Of a DNA stretch of 64,000 bases, positions 47,725-59,569 are shown piece after piece (positions within the stretch are counted from its first letter, which is position 1; each line of letters starts with the position of its first letter). The notes beneath the pieces are model-generated. The model saw only the letters and a list, made by a program, of their open reading frames with translations. It was not told where the DNA came from and did no database searches. This DNA comes from Lepeophtheirus salmonis (taxonomy: Eukaryota; Arthropoda; Copepoda; Siphonostomatoida; Caligidae). The stretch spans positions 68,297,702 through 68,361,701 of the forward strand of contig NC_052135.2 in assembly GCF_016086655.4 (NCBI RefSeq). The letters run 5' to 3'. The translations under genes and the position numbers were made by a program.

Positions 47725-47825
47725 GCTGATCTAATGAAACGTCTTCCTCCCCTTCCAAAATATTCTTCAAATTGTCAGGATTACCATGTTGATTTTTGGT
47801 TTTTTTAAATTTAATATGCCCATTC
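47725..47825 (-). repeat. Dispersed repeat family T fragment
   Basis: TAATGAAACGTCTTCCTCCC, ATATTCTTCAAATTGTCAGG and GTTGATTTTTGG match the copy at 11,030-11,125 in the same orientation. Confidence 0.5.
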
Positions 47826-50800
47826 TATACTGGATTTTCATCATTGTAGTAATATACTAGTGGTAGTGCCCTTCATTGCTCGGAATTATTGGGCGTCAAT
47901 GAAGAGATACGCTTGTTGATAACTCCCCAAGAAATAATTAGTGTCACTCTTTGTTTTTCATAAACACACTCACACGTACCTACTCATTCATTAGATGTTC
48001 TTTCCTCAAGACTAAAAGAATAATAATAAAAGCTTGAGAGAAAAAAAAGAGAATATGACTTGTTGAGCCAGGTAGTACTTAAGACTTAAAAATTATACCT
48101 GACTGTTTTAGATGTATACGTTTCTTACTTAACTTAATCTAAAGTGACATTGATTATTTTTTATCCGATATTATTTAGTTGAATCAAAGGCCTGCGATAT
48201 TTTATTCATTTTTAAATACCGTTTTTAATTTTTATACAATTTTATACGTAAATGTTTTTCTTTATTAAAAGGAAGCACACGCTCAATGCTACATGCAAAA
48301 CGCCTGCGAGATTTCATTAATATGACTACATTGAATTTTTAGATCAAAAGTGACTGTAAGGATTAACTGCATACATATTTACTTTTTTTCTCACTAATTG
48401 AACTAATGCTACTTTTAAAATACTTTTTCACGACAAATAGCAAGATTTTTTGCATAAAAAACAACCAAACAGATATTTCAATCAATTTAGTCAAATTGTA
48501 TCAACTCTCTGAATACTCTAATTGTATCTCTTGTTCACATTATGGAATCCCCTAATTTCCTTAACGGAACATCTTTTTAGATTGAAGGAAACAAAAATGG
48601 TGTAATTATAAATACCCAAGAGTGTACACTGTCCAGACACATGTACATTCAAATTTTGCTTTATAATTGTTATATATTATAGATATATAATGTGTATAAA
48701 TATACCAGAATAAAATTAAATTGATTTTTAATGAAATAATATCCACATGTTTAGTTATTGACATGAGTTGTGATTTACACATGGTATACATAGAGTTGAC
48801 ACATTTGTAAAGGAAAAACACACTTTAGTGATTAGGCAAGGAAAAAAGATTGTTGGGTGAGATATTTCTTTTTATTTCCGCATTATTAAATAGGTATAAG
48901 CTTGAAGCGAAGGCTCAAGCGCACCCGCTACAAATGGAGTAGAAGAACGTAGAAATTACTTGAATTTCATTTCATAAATTCAAAGGGCCTTCTGTCGACC
49001 ATTTATTAGATTTAAATAGTAAAACATGTAACTATATTTTAAAAAATCAGGCCTCTAAAATTTATAAATCACATTCATCATGAAATTATTTAATTTCAAT
49101 ATCAACCCTATCCCAGGCCTTTTCTTTAGGTATAGTTATACATTTGATTATTTGAATCTAATAAAATGGAGTTTTTTTTTCACGTATAAATATGACAAAT
49201 GGTTGACAAACAGCCGTTTGAACTTATTTTATTTAAAGTTGTAGCGGGCGCGCTTGAGTCTTCCCTTACATGTTTCTAGTATTATTTGAGTAGGGGTGGA
49301 ACAATTTTATATACATTATCAGCTGTCTAACTCAGTATGTCAAACATAAAAATGGATTTATTTTTAGGCAATTTATGGGTAGTTCCCTTCTTGTATATTT
49401 GGCTTACGAATATACAAATAACTAAAAGTTTGAAAATACTTAATTATGAGTGTTTCTTTTTTCACGTAAGGGCATCTTTATAAACCTGCAACATGGTCCT
49501 ATGCAACTAATACTAATACTTTTCACCTGATTAAGTTTTATCTGAGAAAAGACTCTCAGTCTATCAGCTATAATTTTGAAGAATAACGTCATCCGACTTG
49601 TATAACTGTTTTTTTTTCTGTAGAACCTTGAACATTAGCTGGCTCAAAAGAATCCGTACAAGTGAAGATATTTGAGCGATATTAATTATAATATTCAGGG
49701 GGCATTTTGTTCTTTTTTTGTCTAATAATGACCTCATTTATTTTGTAATATATATTATATGAAAATTTTGCAGAAATTAATCTATCTGAAAAAAGCTCTT
49801 TAAATCAATATCGCTAAGATGTCACTCCCTGAGAATAATCAAAATTAAATGAATGCACACCATTTCAACATCAAACAATAATTTTAGTTTCATTTCTTAT
49901 TCGTGGCGTGTACAAGTTTGAATTCTGTACAACTAGATTGTATAAGCTGCATCCCAAAAATGAGATAAAGCATTTTATATGAAGAATTTACAGTCCTACT
50001 TGTAATAAATACATTTCTATATATTCAAGGAAGTGTCGCCAGGATAACTCGAGGACATTTGTATTTATTTATTCATGAAATTTTGTATTACTTATTTTTT
50101 TTTTTTTACAAAAGATAATTTGTTAAACATTTATGTAGTCACTGATCTAGCACATATTTAAAAAAACCCGACTGTTTTGCACGAGAATCTAGGATATGGT
50201 CACAATTCGGAAATATTAATACAATAACATTTCAATATTTATTGATATATTTCAGTTTTGGTAGAGGAGCACGAGTCCCTAGTGCACCTCATAGTTACGG
50301 CAATGCAATAATATAAAGTATAATCCAATAATAGATATTCCATTTGATTTCCGATACATGAAAGGAGCAATTTTTGTATGTTATTGATGTGGTACATTTT
50401 AAAGTTCAAATGTTTACAGTTATATTACTCATTAATACATAAGTAAACAAGTTATTGTAATAGATTCAAATGAAATAATATATTAATATATATTTAGTAT
50501 AAAAAATGACTAATAAAATTATGAATTAAGCAAGGGATTACGTAGACGCAGTGTTGGGGGAGAGGTCTAGGTGGTCTTTGACCTCTCTGATAAATTTTTT
50601 AAGGTGTGTCAAAAGTAAGGGAATCCGTCAAATTTTCAAGAAGATAAGTGTTACTTTCTTTTTAGATTGGAAAAAATAATTGATATTTTAAAATGTCAGT
50701 TACGGCCTCGAGGCAGTAAAATATATTCTGATGGAACCATAATTTAGAGGAGACCTAATAGAAAGTAAATTTGAAATTTATTTAAAAAAAATACAAAATC

Positions 50801-51443
50801 CGAAATTCTTTTAAATCTGTAATGTAGGGATAGTAAAATTTACACATGACCTCATCTGCCAATTTTGCAGTTTTTCTTTAAAATTATCGATTTGAATCCA
50901 GTTACAGGATTTTCATTCTTTTAAGTATTATAACTGAAACATTTATTTTGCCACAATATTTTAACAATCTTTCTCCAACTTGCCTCAAAGGATGGGTATT
51001 TTAGTTCCAAGCATGCTGCCAATATATAAATATTATCTTTTGTTACCGAGTATAACGCGCATTTATTTAGACTTTTTTCTTCATTTTTACTACTCAAATC
51101 TCCTTTTTGATACAAAGTGTCTGATATATTATTATAAAATGTTCTTTTATTGTTCATTTATACCAAATAAGACACCCTTTTTTTACCAATTTATAATTTT
51201 GCATTAAAAAAACTGTCAATTAAACTTCTTAAAATACGACCTTTTATTTATTATTCCTTAATATCTAGTGTTGATTTTTTTATTTAAGCATATTTTTATA
51301 TTCTATAAGTTTGATATTTTTCATTTATTATGAGTATTTTTCCCCCCCATATTGGCAGCATGTTTGGAACAAAAATAGTCATACAATGAGGCAAGTTAAA
51401 GAAAAATTGTAAAACATTGTTGCAAAATATATGTTTTATCTAT

Positions 51444-52593
51444 AACACCATGCAACAGTTTTTTTTCCTGCAGGCTGAAGCCCACATTTAATATTGTTAT
51501 TTAGGCCGTAGAACACGAATATGACCATTAAAACTTTTAACCGATATATTTTTGCCCCTTTGAAGTCTTTTTAAAAAAATAATAAATTTTTTAGGGTATA
51601 ACTACGATTCAGTGCCATATTTTGGCATGAAAGACCTATATAGATGAACATCAAAGCAAATAAAAAAATGATACAAGCATTTCAGCATTTGAAAACTTCA
51701 ATTATTTATTAATTTATCTTGATTACAATTAATAAAATATGTATATAACCACTAAACAATCGAGTAAAATGAAGGACCTTACATACTTAGAAGATAATAT
51801 TGTTTTCATTTTCTATTCAAGTGATTTATATAATATATGAAGTTATAGTATGGACTTTTTAGCTCGATTTAAATTAGGTCGATTTTGATCAATTTAAATT
51901 TTTAATATTTATTTATATATAATATATATTTATAATAATATAGATTACCATAAATTTTTCGGAAAAAAATGAATCGCTTATGAGTTCAATTAATTAATTA
52001 TTTTGAATATGAAGTATTTAAAACCCCCTTAAATATCACCTTACTTATAATTATTAATGATAATTTTAGTATAAATTGTAATAAACGATTCATTTTTTCC
52101 CCTGGAATATTATTGTAATCTATATTCAAGCAACCTGACCAGCTTATTATATTTAAAAATCTTAATAAATATTAAAAACTAAATTGACCAAAAATAAATC
52201 AAAATTGACCTTTTTTCGAGGCATTTTTTTAAATTGAAATATAAGGACTATTTTATAACTTCATGTAGGATATAAAGCACTCGAAGAGAAAATAAAAAAT
52301 ATATTATCTTCTAAGTAATATTAATTGCAATCAAGATAAAGTAATAAAATAATTAATTTTTCAATTAAATTTAAAATGTTTATATCAATTTATATTTTAT
52401 TTTATTTTCATCTATATATTTCATTCATATCGAAATATGCCACCGAATCGTAGTTATAGCCTAAAAACTTGTTTCTTTTAAAAAAAGGCTTTAAAGGCCA
52501 AATTGATATCTGTTGAAAGTTTTAAGGCTCATATTCTTGTTCTACGGCTTGAATTACAATAATAAATGTTCTAAGACCTTCATTTTGTTGCAT
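51444..52593. mobile_element. Fold-back element F2, nearly one long palindrome
   Basis: Same family as F1. The left end TAACACCATGCAACA is identical in both. The right end is TTGTTGCAT. Paired blocks run almost to the centre: GTAGAACACGAATATGACCA / inverse near 52,540; GGTATAACTACGATTCAGTG / inverse near 52,450; GAAGGACCTTACATACTTAG / partial inverse; and GGAAAAAAATGAATCG (about 51,961) / inverse CGATTCATTTTTTCCCC (about 52,086). Each arm is about 550 bp with little between them. No coding capacity is present, so it is non-autonomous. Confidence 0.78.
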
Positions 52594-53161
52594 AGTATAA
52601 TACTTAATCAAATAAAAATTATGTAACTGGATTCGAATTGATAAATTTAATGAAACAATAATAAATTTACTTTTTTTCGACATTTTAGCGATTTTCCAAT
52701 CAAAAGGGGTCTATGACGGACCATTTTTTTTGGACGTTAAATGTTTATTTTCTTGTTTAGAGGAATAAAATGCAAAATAAAAAATATCTGTCGATACCCA
52801 ATTCTCAACTTTTGTCCTTTCGATACAGTCTACTCTGTACACACAACATAAATATTCATAGAGTTTTATTATTTCTATATTCGAATTTCAAAGTAAACAA
52901 AATAATTCAATTTTTCAAACAATAAAATGGGAATGAAAAGAATGTATCGCCATCGTCTATCTATTGAATTTCCCATTAAATACTAATGAGATTCAAGTCG
53001 AGAATAATATTGATTTGTTTATTTTTCATTATCATTTGTTTAAATCTAACTAATTGAACAAAAATAATTTAAAAAAATAATCAAATAAAGAAGAAGTTAT
53101 TTATATTTTATTCATTTTCAATTGTTTGAACGATCAATTAAAAAAAGATATTATACAGTAT

Positions 53162-54289
53162 ATACGAGATATGTTCAAAAAGTAAGGGTACTGTTCAAAT
53201 TTCGCGGGTAACGTATATTTGGTATGCCAGATTTTTTCATTTTTTTATATAAATATATTCGAAAAAGAACATATAATTTATGGCTTATAATATGTTTAGT
53301 TTTTTTGTGAGACACATAATGGTTATAAGTATTTTGCGTGTTCTGCGGATTTTTTACTCTATGTCCTTTCATAGGTATCTTTATTTTTTTTTCATTAGCA
53401 TACGAGTGAGGGCGAGTAAATAAACCAATAGATGCTGAATGATCTAAGGTTGATAATGTATTTATTATATGGTCTCTTATTTAATTTCATACGACCCTTT
53501 ATAGTAATTTTTATTATATAGACAGTACTTTATAAAAAAAGAATTAAGATATTTAAAAGGAAAATAAAGAAAAAGAAGGAAGGGAGGAAGACAATAATTA
53601 GGGATGACACTTGTTCGCTACAAGTATAACTATGATTCATCACTAGTTATGACCCTTTTTGAGAAAATCAGGATCATCATTGACATTTGTCAACATATCA
53701 TTAGTTATCCTCATGCGACGATTATTTCTGTTAAAATTAAGCAGGTTCGGAACAAACTTCTCCGACACTCTTTTCATGCCCAAAACATTAAAAAAAATAT
53801 ACATGGCACGACCGAAGCGATTTATCAATATCCTCAGCATCTCCTCTGATAGCCATTCGACTATTTTCAAAAACAATTTTCTTCTCTACTTCAACGTGCT
53901 TGGGCGACCAGAGTGAGGCTCGTCATTGGACTCTTCCCGGCCATCTTGGTAGAGTTTGTTCCGCTTATAACCATTTAATTTTACTCAGAACAATTTCATC
54001 GTATGTCACTGTCGACATTTCAAGTATTTTGGAGCATTTAATTTCATTTTTAGGCAAAATTTCATGTAAATTATAAGATCCTTTTTTTTTCAATATCAAA
54101 AATCGCAAAACACGCAAACTACTTCTAACCGTTTTCCTCTCACAAACAAACTAAACATATTATATAGCTTTAAACCATAAATATATGTTCTTTTTTGAAT
54201 GCACTAAGATAAAAAAAAATCTACCATACCAAATATACGTTGCCTGCGAAATTTGAAAAGTCACCTTATTGTTTGAATCTTAATTATAT
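53162..54289 (-). mobile_element. Mariner element relic with long inverted repeats
   Basis: The left end (53,162-about 53,360) starts TACGAGATATGTTCAAAAAG, close to known mariner ends. The reverse complement of 54,100-54,289 follows it block by block: AAATTTCGCGGGTAACGTAT / AAATTTCGCAGGCAACGTAT, ATTTGGTATG, GAAAAAGAACATATAATTTA / AAAAAAGAACATATATTTAT, ATATGTTTAGTTT, TTTGCGTGTTCTGCG. The arms are about 180-200 bp, unusually long for mariner. The interior carries a broken transposase on the minus strand. Confidence 0.8.
53632..54070 (-). pseudogene. Mariner transposase fragment, frameshifted and truncated
   Basis: Reading the minus strand from about 54,070: NEIKCSKILEMSTVTYDE (first helix-turn-helix). 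A frame change leads to KLYQDGREESNDEPHSGRPS (linker and GRPS AT-hook-like motif). Another change leads to ENSRMAIR-type sequence, then VLGMKRVSEKFVPNLLNF and MLTNVNDDPDFLKK. After that comes ITSDES, the first catalytic Asp, followed by TAG where the family has Trp. The second and third catalytic Asp and the C-terminal half are absent. Confidence 0.7.
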
Positions 54290-56384
54290 AAAAGAAAAGT
54301 TAACCTAATCGATTGTATTTATAGTGATTGATTTTATATGTAGATATAAATTAGACTGGTCCTTATATTTGTTCGTTTTTCGTACAACATTGTCCAAAAA
54401 TGTACCTTTAGATAAATTATGAATAAAAATGCAGTTTTAGCCATTTTAAGTTTTTTTGACACCTGAAAAAGTGCATATTTCTATTGATTATCTCTTATGA
54501 GATACACCTAGGGTAGTGTATTTCCCTGGAAGGAGTAAATTGTATTTTTGGTGGTAGTGTACCTCCCAATAAAACTAGAAGGAGTACTTAAATCCCTATA
54601 ATCTCTGCATATATCTTTCAAGTCTTTATATCATCAATAATTAAAATATTATGCACTACTCGTATAATAAAATAAATGAAGTCCATGGACATTTTGAAAA
54701 ATATGCACTGTTTCACTTTAGAAAACATTTTTCAATACAAATTTTGATCTTAGTTATGCATTATACTGTTTTTGTTTTTTTTTATGTTGGAGGAACATAA
54801 TTCAAAAATGTTCATTTTGGTGAAAATTGATGAAAGGAAAAGTTTGAACCCTACTGATTAAAGTTTAAAGGTTGCTCACAATCTTTGAAGTTGTAAATTT
54901 AACAATTCCATGAAAAAAATAGAATTATTATCTAAAAATATTAAATGTAAGTCAAAATCGAGAACTTTATCATGAATAAATAATAAAATTAAAAAAAAAA
55001 CAACAATCTTTGAATTAATTGTTTCTTATCAAAAGATAATAAATATAATACTATTGTACAACGTAAAGGGCGGACTTTTTTTGTCTTTGATGTATAACAT
55101 GAGTTTTAAACTTTTTTACGCAGTATAGTCATATTTTTTTTATTAAAAATATTCAATTTATACAAAAACTGAATTGAAAATAAATTATTTTTATAAATTA
55201 CTATTTTTGATTTTAGTTTTTTATAGGTAAAATTGTGAAATTTACAACTTCAAGACTCTTTGCAACCTCTAAACATCAATCAATATGGCTCAAACTAAAT
55301 AATTGTTCATTTTCACAAAAAAAAGAAAAGACTATTCCCCTTAACATTTCGAGAGAGGAAACAAATTTAAGAGCCAGTGTAATAAATATATATCTCTTAA
55401 AATTAAATCAATATGAACTAGACCTCTTAGAACCAAATACTCCTTTGTAAATGAAATCTTAATTATATTTACAGTTCAAATGAACTCCTTTGGCGTAATA
55501 ACAATTAAAAAAATTAAGGCACTATTCCTTTGCAAACAAAAACGTTAAAGTAAGTTGGTTTTTTTTTTAAATTGCAATCTCTCATAATTGGATCATTACT
55601 TATAAAATTTAAGCACATATTTGAAATTAACATAAAAATTTTCAGTAGATTAAACTAATTTTCTTGGGGATAACTAATTTTTTTCTTGTTCAAAGGTTGA
55701 CTTAAACCTATACAAAGGGATACTTTTTTTATAAATAAAAAATGATCAAAACTAGATTTGATACGAAAAAAAGTAATTACATTTTCGTAATCAGCGTGTC
55801 AAGTACTAATATAATTGAATTGAAAGTATTTTTGAAAAAGCAATATTTTGTTGACTTGTGTTATTTTTAGCGTTAAAGAAATAAAATAAAATAAACAGTT
55901 GACAAATTAGGACATGTTTGTCTATTCATATATAAGTAGATACAAATAGTTTAATCCAATTTGATATACGAGGAGAGCGAGGCTTAGCTGTCATTTTTTG
56001 ACATATTACTCAGCTACGTAGAAGGGATATGGAGATCTGAGTTTTTCTTTTGTTTTGTAAGTTCAAAATTATATGCGTCTTTAGCCATCAATTTTATAGA
56101 TTTGGTAATGTTACTTTAGCTGTAATATCAATTATGATGTTTGTAATTTTTTTATCTCTCATTATCGATAATAGTAGTAGTAAGAAATAATAGTATTTAT
56201 CGTTGAAATTGAAATAAAACCTAATTTAACAAAAACATATATTTCAATTAAACTAATAAACATATGAAATTTCATATATTCCAGCTTTTCTTTTACTTCA
56301 AACACTAATCACTCACTGAATCAATTAACTTCATTCAAGTCTTAAATTAATCATTTAAAATTTGATCTAGAGCGATTCTATAGA

Positions 56385-56705
56385 TGAATTATTGATGCAG
56401 TCATGTGTGTTAATTGGTGCAATAACTTCATAAGAACTAAAATGTCTTACATAAATCATATTTGTAGAATTTGTTAATCAGGAGATAAGGGAGAAAATCG
56501 CTCCATAGATTGAGACCGACAAAAGTCTTTTCATATGTATATTGAGACCTAAAATAATCAGTCTACCTATATATTTAGATCTAAAAAAATGATCCAAGAT
56601 TTGAAAACGATTATATGTAGATCTACGGTCTGAGTTCGCTCTAGAAAAAAAAATTTAAGATCCAACCAAAAAAATAATTATGTCTAGTACCGAATGTCGA
56701 CACTT
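56385..56705 (-). mobile_element. MITE-like family R1, copy c (reverse orientation)
   Basis: GCGATTCTATAGATGAATTA is the inverse of the CAATTCATCTATAGAATCGG block of copy b. Further right are GAGACCGAC, AGACCTAAAATAATCAGTCT and CCGAATGTCGACACT. Strongly diverged. Confidence 0.5.
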
Positions 56706-56934
56706 ATTTAGTTATAACAAGATGAGTCAAATACATTCTTTGATATAATTAACAAATACGTGGAATAAAAAGTAATTATCATTATGACTGACCTTGAGTT
56801 TTATTCCTGGAATTTTGATTGTTAGTTTTTTTTTCAATTAATAAAATATGGCTACTCTTTATAGTCTAAGTACTTCAAAATATCCTTTAATCTTCCATAC
56901 TTAATCTCTTAAAACCTGAAGTGTAATAGTTAGT

Positions 56935-57528
56935 ATGGAGACTCGGTTCAGACCGTGGACCGATTTTTTTCATTCTCATGAGGGACCAAATTTCTTTTTT
57001 TTTTTTCTAGATAAACCGTTATTGATTTTTTTCAAAAAAATGTCATAAGTACAATATTCATTCTAGTAAATACGTAATAAGTCGTACAGGTTTGATTTAT
57101 TATTTTACTATTAAGTGGACTTATAGGTTCTCAAAGAGTTAGGACCAAAGGAAGACAGAGGGACTCGAAAAAAGATATTTCTTACTTGATCATCCATCTC
57201 TAGAGATGCTCGAATTCTGTATTCCACGAGAGACGACAGGATTAAAATTCATCTGAGCTACCTCTGTTTAAAATTCGTAAGACGTCATTGTACTTGAAAA
57301 TGAATATGATATCATGTTATAAACAATTTATCTATAAAATCGGTCTAGATCTATTTTTTTGTGACCCATCTAGACCAAACTTTTCCTTTAGACCGATCTA
57401 AACCAAATTTTTCAATGAGATCGGTCTAGACCGAGCTTTTTTGTTGGAACAAACTAATTCGGTCCAACAAAAAATATAACGGTCTCAGACTGGCCGGATT
57501 TCCAGACCGAATCCCAACACTAGTAATA
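56935..57528 (+). mobile_element. MITE-like family R1, copy d
   Basis: Starts near GTATGGAGACTCGGTTCAG and ends CAGACCGAATCCCAACACTA. It carries several near-copies of GATCGGTCTAGACCGA and shares TTATCTATAAAATCGGTCTA with copy b. Terminal sequences are inverted relative to each other (AGACTCGGTTCAGACC / GGTTTCC-type end), as expected of a MITE. Confidence 0.6.
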
Positions 57529-59434
57529 ATGTAAACTATCAAAATTTAAATGCTATAAATTCAGGAAAGGTTAAGTTTTTCACTTAAAGGGTCGTTTTTA
57601 ATTTTATACAACAATGTTTCTCAAACTGTGCTACGCGATTTCTCTCTAATTATATGTGGAGGAACGTCGAAAATAGGTTAAGTCTCCACTATTTTATAGT
57701 TATTTAGTTCGCAATAGAGTTATTTGGATATCTTGATATTTTTTATCAGGTTGGACGCACTGTATCAAGTTTGAGAACCACTGCTAACAAGCATTCGTAC
57801 GAAAAATGTAAAATGTCAATATTAAACCTCATTAGAGCGCATTTCCCAATTTATTATTCTATGTAATTATTTTGATAAAACACTTCCCCCCAAAAATATA
57901 TCAAAATCACAAGACTAGTAGATTGTACAATTTAAATGACTGATAACTTTTTCCCCAAAAAAAAACCAATTATAATTGATCATAAAATTGATTATCTTAG
58001 ATACACATCTCAAGTCTTTTGAACCACAGAAAATTAGTGAAATTAAATTATTTTTCTCACCATTGCTTCGTAATAATATTTTGTTTTTGAGAATATATCG
58101 CAATTTTTTTTTTCATAGGTATTATTATATACCAGCCTTGTTAAATTGTTTCGCGGATTGCATAAGTTCTGAAGGTCTCAATCTAGTTTAGTTTAGGTTT
58201 TTTTTTCCTATTATATGGAATGAATGAATTCGTTCGAGTTAGTGAATTTTAGTTCTACGTCGATTGGAGTTCGTATTAGGATTATTTACTCATTTTCTAG
58301 TTAGGTCAAGATGGAATGTATAACTTGAGAGTGTTGTTTCTCCCTTTTAATGTACCAAATCCTCTTTTCGTAAGAAAGGAGTATCTGTATTTTTTACTGC
58401 CCTTCTGAGGGATACTATAAATTTGCTTAGTCATATTTGAATGTTTCGAATTATGATTATTCGAGCTAAAGTAATTGTAAGTATTTACCGAGTTAAAGTC
58501 ATATTCGAATCCTCCACTATTTTTTTTATTTTCATCTATTGATGGAAATCTAAACTGACTACGTAGAGCTGAAATTATATCTAAAAAAATGTGTGTAATG
58601 TAGTAGGCCTCTCGCGATATGCAGTAGATCGATTAGGCCCACGATAAATTAAAATGAGCTATAACTTTAAGCTACAGATTTGGATATGACCTGTTGATGC
58701 ATCATCTTTCATTTATGTTTTTGTTGTAAGTTTGCTCTTTTTTGCACAAAGATCCTAATAGACAGTTGGGTCTTTATGTCTGAGCTTACTGCTTATTATT
58801 AATCGAAGTGAGACCTTTTTATTTAGTGTTGTATATATATATTTTTTGGTTCTGTTGGGTTTTTATTCAAGAACATTTTTGGTTAAAATAATTTTATTTA
58901 TTGTTTGTGGATGTTTTGTAAAATATCTTCTGGATATTTTAAATGTCTAGTTCCAATGCTCTTTAAAAATAAAATTTTATTGATCTTCAAAAGGGTGTAA
59001 TTGTATTATTAGACAATTATCATTATATAATTTGAAAATGGTGTCAAAATAGGAATATTATCCCTGATCGCAATAATTTCTGGGGCAATTAATTGGACCG
59101 AAAAATGTGTTATCATGAGAGGTCTAGTGATATGTCGACATTTTTGAACAATAATATGTACTTGTCAGTGACGAGGGTTCTCATGATCCACCTTGGTCTT
59201 GTCTCGTACCCTTAATACTGACAACTTGGTCTCGTTGTGAAGATTAACTATCAAAATTTTCCTTCTTTATACAAAAAAAAAAATCTCTAGATCTTGCTCC
59301 TCACAGTTTGATAATTGAGCACTAAATGTTTATTAATACTTTTAATTCACCTCTTTAAAATAATGATGACTTACTATATACCTATTTATAGCTATGTACG
59401 AGTATGGTGTAATAATGGTGTATTTATATTTCAG

Positions 59435-59569
59435 TTTGGAGATGATCATCCAAAAGAGATTGAAGAGCTTTGGTCTGCACTCTGTGCATGCTGGCCTAGG
59501 AATTTAAGAATCATCATTCGGTATTTGGTCATTATTTGTGGTATCGCTACAACGGAGTTAATCGAATAT
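59435..59569 (+). CDS. fry: Furry (FRY/FRYL), exon 6
   Basis: Acceptor TTTATATTTCAG, 45 codons in phase 0, donor TAT|GTAAGT. The encoded FGDDHPKEIEELWSALCACW then PRNLRIIIRYLVIICGI matches the furry segment that directly follows the GWGS...NNLMYMT region at the end of exon 5 (human FRYL: YGDE, VENVWTTL, GWPKNLKIILHFLISICGV). The longer open frame at 59,315-59,719 only contains this exon by chance. The next exon is beyond the window. Confidence 0.9.

Larger units (their letters stand above)
43241..59434. other. Furry intron 5 (16.2 kb, transposon-rich)
   Basis: Bounded by AAG|GTAATT and TTTATATTTCAG|TTTGG. The flanking exons continue the same conserved protein region in phase 0, so this is one intron. 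It holds an unknown coding relic, the nested fold-back elements, a mariner relic and copies of the R1 family. The stretches at 47.8-51.4, 54.3-56.38 and 57.53-59.43 kb have no recognisable gene. Confidence 0.85.

Noticed and set aside
50600..50640. Second mariner end (GTGTGTCAAAAGTAAGGG)
   Set aside because: Only one end-like motif was found with no partner or transposase sequence nearby.
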